Of a stretch of DNA of 36,216 nt, positions 33,440-36,216 are shown piece after piece. The stretch lies in the NCBI GenBank assembly GCA_001314865.1, contig LJZR01000038.1, forward strand, positions 1-36,216, written 5' to 3'. The notes under the pieces are model-generated. The model had not been told where the DNA came from. It searched no databases and saw nothing but the letters and a program-made list of their open reading frames with translations. Origin of the DNA: Phormidesmis priestleyi Ana (GTDB lineage Bacteria; Cyanobacteriota; Cyanobacteriia; Phormidesmidales; Phormidesmidaceae). Both the position numbers and the translations under genes were made by a program. Numbering within the stretch: the first letter of the stretch is position 1; the number at the start of each line of letters is the position of its first letter.

Positions 33440-33921
33440 ATTAAAAAGGGGTGTTGCTATAAGACTAAGACTACCACCTCAGTCAACAGTAGTGAGTACA
33501 TATACTCTCTACTTTAGAAAAATGAATGGATTTTCTTAAGGCCAGTATTAAGTAGGTATTGTTAAAGGCAACCATACAATACTTATATTCATATTATTTT
33601 ACAGAGCATTAAGCACCTGCAGGCTTAATACGAGCTTAAGATTCTTAAATGCGCTTTTCTTAATGCTTGTTCTAAGTGCCTGTTCCTGTTCTTGCGTAAA
33701 TGGTTTCTGAGCAGATTTTTAAAAGGCAACCTTAGCGGTAGCTGCTCCTAGCCACCTAGCCACCATCAAAAAAGAGTCACCCCTGCCTTCTCGGTAGAGA
33801 TTTGAGTGAAGGTTGAATGCTTGCTAAGCGCTTTGGGAACAAATGCTTTGAGAATAAAAGCGTCCAGAATGCATTCGCTCTATGCAATCTTTTTATTTGT
33901 TTAAAGCTTATTTAGTTAAAA
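33440..33921. other. rpaA upstream region
   Basis: These 482 bp lie between the rpaA start (leftward) and tRNA-Asn. They hold no gene. CTTAA occurs at 33624, 33635, 33644 and 33659, about 185-225 bp upstream of rpaA, with related TTAAG words near 33610 and 33550. This resembles a tandem binding array for an OmpR/PhoB-type regulator. Confidence 0.5.
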
Positions 33922-33993
33922 CTCCCCAGGTAGGATTCGAACCTACGACCAATCGATTAACAGTCGACCGCTCTACCACTGAGCTACTGAGGA
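33922..33993 (-). tRNA. trnN: tRNA-Asn (anticodon GTT)
   Basis: On the minus strand the acceptor TCCTCAG pairs with CTGGGGA (one G-U), with discriminator G. The D-arm region is GCTCAGTGGTAGAGC, the anticodon loop CTGTTAA gives GTT, and the T-arm contains GGTTCGAATCC. CCA is not encoded. Confidence 0.97.
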
Positions 33994-34017
33994 ATGTGTA
34001 GTTCAAATGCGTATTTC

Positions 34018-34047
34018 ATAGTACAGAAGGCAGTGACCGTTTGGCAA
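34018..34047 (-). promoter_or_regulatory. Promoter of tRNA-Asn
   Basis: On the minus strand TTGCCA (34042-34047) and TACTAT (34018-34023) are 18 bp apart. The predicted start is near 34011, about 17 nt before the tRNA. Confidence 0.6.
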
Positions 34048-34082
34048 GATTTTTCTGAGATTTGTTGTTTTCCTGCGGTGAG

Positions 34083-34631
34083 TTACTCGATTTTGCCTAA
34101 GCGCATTTGGCTGAGCTGCGCCTGAATGTCTGGCTTGAGGCTGGTGAAAACTCGCCCAGAGCGTTTTTTGGCGGCCTTTTGACGGCTTTTAACGCGGTGA
34201 CCGACTCGTGTCACCTCGCTTTCTAGATGCAGGGCTGATATGCCTTCTGCGCCGTAGCCAATAACCGTTTGACGGTGAACGCTGTCAGAGGTCGCTACGA
34301 TTAGCCGCTGAGTGAACTTGCGGGCGTCTTTACGAAATTTGGCGCAGGCTCTTTCTATATAGCTGTCGGCTGTTTGGCCAAAGTTGGTGTAATGCACCGA
34401 GAGGTAGGGTGTTATTACCTCTTGTGAGGCGGGGGTGCGCTGCCCATAGGCATCGAATACTGCCCAGGTTTCATAACCTTGGTAGGCGCTGTAGTTTGCC
34501 AGCGCTACCACGAGGGTTTCTCGGGCCGCATCTAGTCCTCTTTGCTCTTTTAGCTGAATGAGGTTGGCCCATGCGCCAATAATGTTGTATCCGTCAACCA
34601 GGAGGATCGCTTGAGAAGGTTTGTCTGCCAT
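34083..34631 (-). CDS. YacP-like NYN-domain protein (probable RNase)
   Basis: The 182-residue protein is a NYN domain of the YacP type, a PIN-like nuclease fold. In Bacillus the relative Rae1/YacP cuts mRNA on the ribosome. It shows the acidic active-site positions in ILLVDGYNII, WAVFDAYG, ADSYIERACAKF and RLIVATSDSVHRQTV. The basic C-terminal tail (RVKSRQKAAKKRSGR) could bind RNA. The enzymatic target in cyanobacteria is not known. It starts at an ATG at 34631 and stands alone. Confidence 0.88.
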   Translation of the reverse strand: MADKPSQAILLVDGYNIIGAWANLIQLKEQRGLDAARETLVVALANYSAYQGYETWAVFDAYGQRTPASQEVITPYLSVHYTNFGQTADSYIERACAKFRKDARKFTQRLIVATSDSVHRQTVIGYGAEGISALHLESEVTRVGHRVKSRQKAAKKRSGRVFTSLKPDIQAQLSQMRLGKIE

Positions 34632-34744
34632 GGCAGGGCCAAAAGTAGCTGAAACTTTCTTAATACTAAGCGATATTCATAAGAAAGGTTTATGAGCGGC
34701 TGTGCGGAAGATTATTGGCCGGCTATTACCCGCTAGCTAGTGGA

Positions 34745-35458
34745 TCAGTTCACTAGAGAGGTCGTGGTGAGCTTTTGCTTAAGCCGTTGAGGATCGCCTT
34801 GATCGCTTAGGGCTCCGTTTTCTAATAAAAAGGCGCGATCGCAATAATCTAGCTCAGCTAGCCGATGGGTGACCCAGAGCGCCGTGAGTCCTCTGTTTTT
34901 GACCAGCGTCTGCACCTGTTGTACCAAGTCAATTTGGCTGTCGGGGTCGAGTAGGGCGGTGGGTTCATCTAGCAGCAGAATTTGGCAGTGCTGGGCGATC
35001 GCACCTGCGATCGCTACCCGCTGCTTTTGGCCGCCGCTGAGCGCGTAGATCGCCCGCCTTTGGAGATGCTGCAAATTGACCGCGCTCAAAGCCTCCTCAA
35101 CCCGCTGCCGAACTTCGCTCAATGCGAGCTGTTCTTTAACCAAGCCAAAGGCCACATCTGCTCCAACGGTCGGCATCACTAGCTGATGATCAGGATTTTG
35201 AAAGACAAAGCCAACCGGCCCCTGAGTGGTAATGCTGCCCAGCTGTTGCGGTAATAAACCGGCCAGAAGTCTGAGCAGTGTAGATTTGCCGCTGCCGTTG
35301 TTGCCTAGCAGCATACAAAATTCGCCCGGCTGAACGCTGAGCGAGCAGTGCTTGAGCACAGTTGCCCCAGAAGGCCAGTAAAAACTAACGTCATCTACTG
35401 CGATCGCGCTCTGTCTCTGGTCTTGGATCTGGTTTTGGCTTAGCAACTGTTCACTCAA
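34745..35458 (-). CDS. CbiO/EcfA-type ABC transporter ATPase
   Basis: The 237-residue ATPase has Walker A GNNGSGKST (52-60), Q-loop VFQNPDHQLVMPTVGADVAF, signature LSGGQKQR (140-147), Walker B LLLDEPTALLD and the H-loop in VTHRL (His198). The QNPDxQ segment is typical of CbiO/EcfA energy-coupling-factor ATPases for cobalt, nickel or vitamins, a better fit than generic ABC importers. No T- or S-component gene is in the window, so the substrate is unknown. The apparent start is TTG at 35458, and a cobalamin gene (cobQ) is too far away to be evidence. Confidence 0.85.
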   Translation of the reverse strand: MSEQLLSQNQIQDQRQSAIAVDDVSFYWPSGATVLKHCSLSVQPGEFCMLLGNNGSGKSTLLRLLAGLLPQQLGSITTQGPVGFVFQNPDHQLVMPTVGADVAFGLVKEQLALSEVRQRVEEALSAVNLQHLQRRAIYALSGGQKQRVAIAGAIAQHCQILLLDEPTALLDPDSQIDLVQQVQTLVKNRGLTALWVTHRLAELDYCDRAFLLENGALSDQGDPQRLKQKLTTTSLVN

Positions 35459-35498
35459 AGCGTTGCCTATCTCTGTTGCTCATATTTACAGCTAGATT

Positions 35499-35558
35499 TA
35501 CCGCTCTACCTACCGTTCTACCTACCGCTCAATTAACCGCTCGATTAACCGCTCGATT
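35499..35558. repeat. Tandem repeat 5 x 12 bp after the UPF0367 stop
   Basis: TACCGCTCTACC, TACCGTTCTACC, TACCGCTCAATT and two copies of AACCGCTCGATT lie between the UPF0367 stop (35576-35578, minus strand) and the ABC gene. Read with the gene, the TACC units carry TAG. Confidence 0.85.
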
Positions 35559-35575
35559 ATTATCTGCTAAGAGCT

Positions 35576-35851
35576 TTACTCATCACCTGCAAGCGCAAAA
35601 AATCCTGGAGCCCTGCCAGCTGCGCCGCCCTTGCCTTCTTTGTCATATATTTGCACGGCGATTAGCTCACTAACGGTCATTGCTATTTTTTTATCAGTAA
35701 CCTTATCGCAGCCTGCCTCTAGTATGGCCGGGTTGCCTGATGAAATGGCGTCCAAAGCTTTTTTGTACAGAGCTTCGGCAGCCTCCTTATCCTCTTTTTG
35801 TACAGTTAGCGGCATGGCAGTGTACTTCAGCGTAAATTCAACGATGTACAT
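35576..35851 (-). CDS. UPF0367 family protein
   Basis: The 91-residue soluble protein matches the cyanobacterial UPF0367 family in MYIVEFTLKYTAMPLTVQKE, then EALYKKALDAISSGNPAILE, KKIAMTVSELIAVQIYDKEG and the C-terminal GRAPGFFALA. Function is unknown. It lies on the minus strand, divergent from psbD by 266 bp and upstream of the ABC ATPase gene (117 nt gap), which could share its transcript. Confidence 0.85.
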   Translation of the reverse strand: MYIVEFTLKYTAMPLTVQKEDKEAAEALYKKALDAISSGNPAILEAGCDKVTDKKIAMTVSELIAVQIYDKEGKGGAAGRAPGFFALAGDE

Positions 35852-36068
35852 ATATTCAGTGATTAGCTTTTGTTCGCCCTATAGTATCGCAAACTATATC
35901 GGGATCATGGCGACTAAAATACCTGCTTTATTCATAGGTAGGAAGATTTTTCTGAGAAGACGCCTTATAATTGTGAGAAGTGGCGTAAAGATTAGTTAAC
36001 ACAATTCATGTTTTTTATGGGCTGATGTTATTGGTTCGCTTATTTTTTCTTGAGTGAACCCCTAATGC

Positions 36069-36086
36069 TTTACCCAGTCTTACATA
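36069..36086 (+). promoter_or_regulatory. HLR1-like direct repeat upstream of psbD
   Basis: TTTACCCA and CTTACATA are separated by 2 nt, matching the (G/T)TTACA(T/A)(T/A) octamer at 6 of 8 and 7 of 8. The element ends 31 nt before the psbD ATG. A clear -10 was not found, so the promoter itself is not defined. Confidence 0.4.
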
Positions 36087-36117
36087 AGATAAGATTATCC
36101 AATTTGGAGACCTCATA

Positions 36118-36216
36118 ATGACAATTGCAATGGGCCAAGCGCCCGCAGCCAGAGGACGGTTTGACGTCGTCGATGACTGGCTAAAGCGCGACCGATTCGT
36201 ATTCGTAGGCTGGTCC
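36118..36216 (+). CDS. psbD: Photosystem II reaction centre protein D2, N-terminal part (cut by window edge)
   Basis: From the ATG at 36118, 33 codons read MTIAMGQAP, then [20 protein letters not shown] and WS to the right edge, the standard D2 start. D2 pairs with D1 in the photosystem II core and binds QA. GGAG stands 8 nt before the ATG. psbC normally overlaps its end but lies outside the window. Confidence 0.98.
   Translation, partial: MTIAMGQAPAARGRFDVVDDWLKRDRFVFVGWS

Noticed and set aside
1030-35407. About 30 copies of GCGATCGC
   Set aside because: This is HIP1, a well-known abundant cyanobacterial octamer. The longest HIP1-free stretch (about 4.3 kb over rbcL-rbcS-hydrolase) is not clearly beyond chance at this density.

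Overview
The window is chromosomal DNA of an oxygenic cyanobacterium. It carries photosystem II genes at both ends (psbA on the minus strand, psbD on the plus strand, both cut by the window edge). It also has the Form IB RubisCO set rbcL-rbcX-rbcS with an SSU-tailed activase, a HLIP, rpaA, and about 30 copies of the HIP1 octamer GCGATCGC. An intact hetZ-patU pair points to a filament-lineage (Leptolyngbya/Nodosilinea/Nostoc-like) beta-cyanobacterium. I cannot name the species, and nothing here shows whether it makes heterocysts. No insertion sequence, prophage, CRISPR array or transfer island was seen; the genes are core or lineage-core.

Layout. 1-4.6 kb: psbA start, tilS, and an exported PstS-like binding protein fused to a membrane anchor and a repeat-rich tail. 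4.6-7.5 kb: minC-minD-minE (minE has a long acidic tail) and a HLIP gene. 7.8-11.2 kb: a conserved hypothetical, then hetZ-patU. 11.5-14.1 kb: argD facing recF. 14.5-15.5 kb: tRNA-Gln and about 1 kb without a convincing gene. 15.5-19.6 kb: a WecG/TagA/CpsF glycosyltransferase, an Npun_F0494-like protein, cobQ and a TauE/SafE permease. 19.7-25.9 kb: a CbbY-like phosphatase, an ExoD protein, a secreted hypothetical, ahcY, panB and a secreted seven-bladed propeller. 26.5-32.0 kb: rbcL, rbcX, rbcS, a membrane protein, an SGNH hydrolase and RubisCO activase. 32.2-36.2 kb: an SRPBCC protein, rpaA, tRNA-Asn, a YacP-type NYN protein, a CbiO/EcfA-type ABC ATPase, a UPF0367 protein and the start of psbD.

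How the genes fit together. RubisCO, its assembly chaperone (RbcX), its remodelling ATPase with a carboxysome-targeting SSU-like tail (Rca) and a CbbY-type phosphatase that removes misfire sugar bisphosphates all lie within about 12 kb. RpaA, the circadian and light output regulator, is 0.7 kb beyond Rca. Paired octamers resembling HLR1, the RpaB site, lie upstream of psbA, psbD and rbcL.

Two things stand out. First, many 3' gene ends carry locus-specific tandem repeats with units of about 10-15 bp, and six of these arrays physically overlap the stop codon. In most of them every unit carries a further stop codon. Second, the rbcL leader can be folded by eye into a closed three-way RNA junction that ends 48 nt before the start codon.
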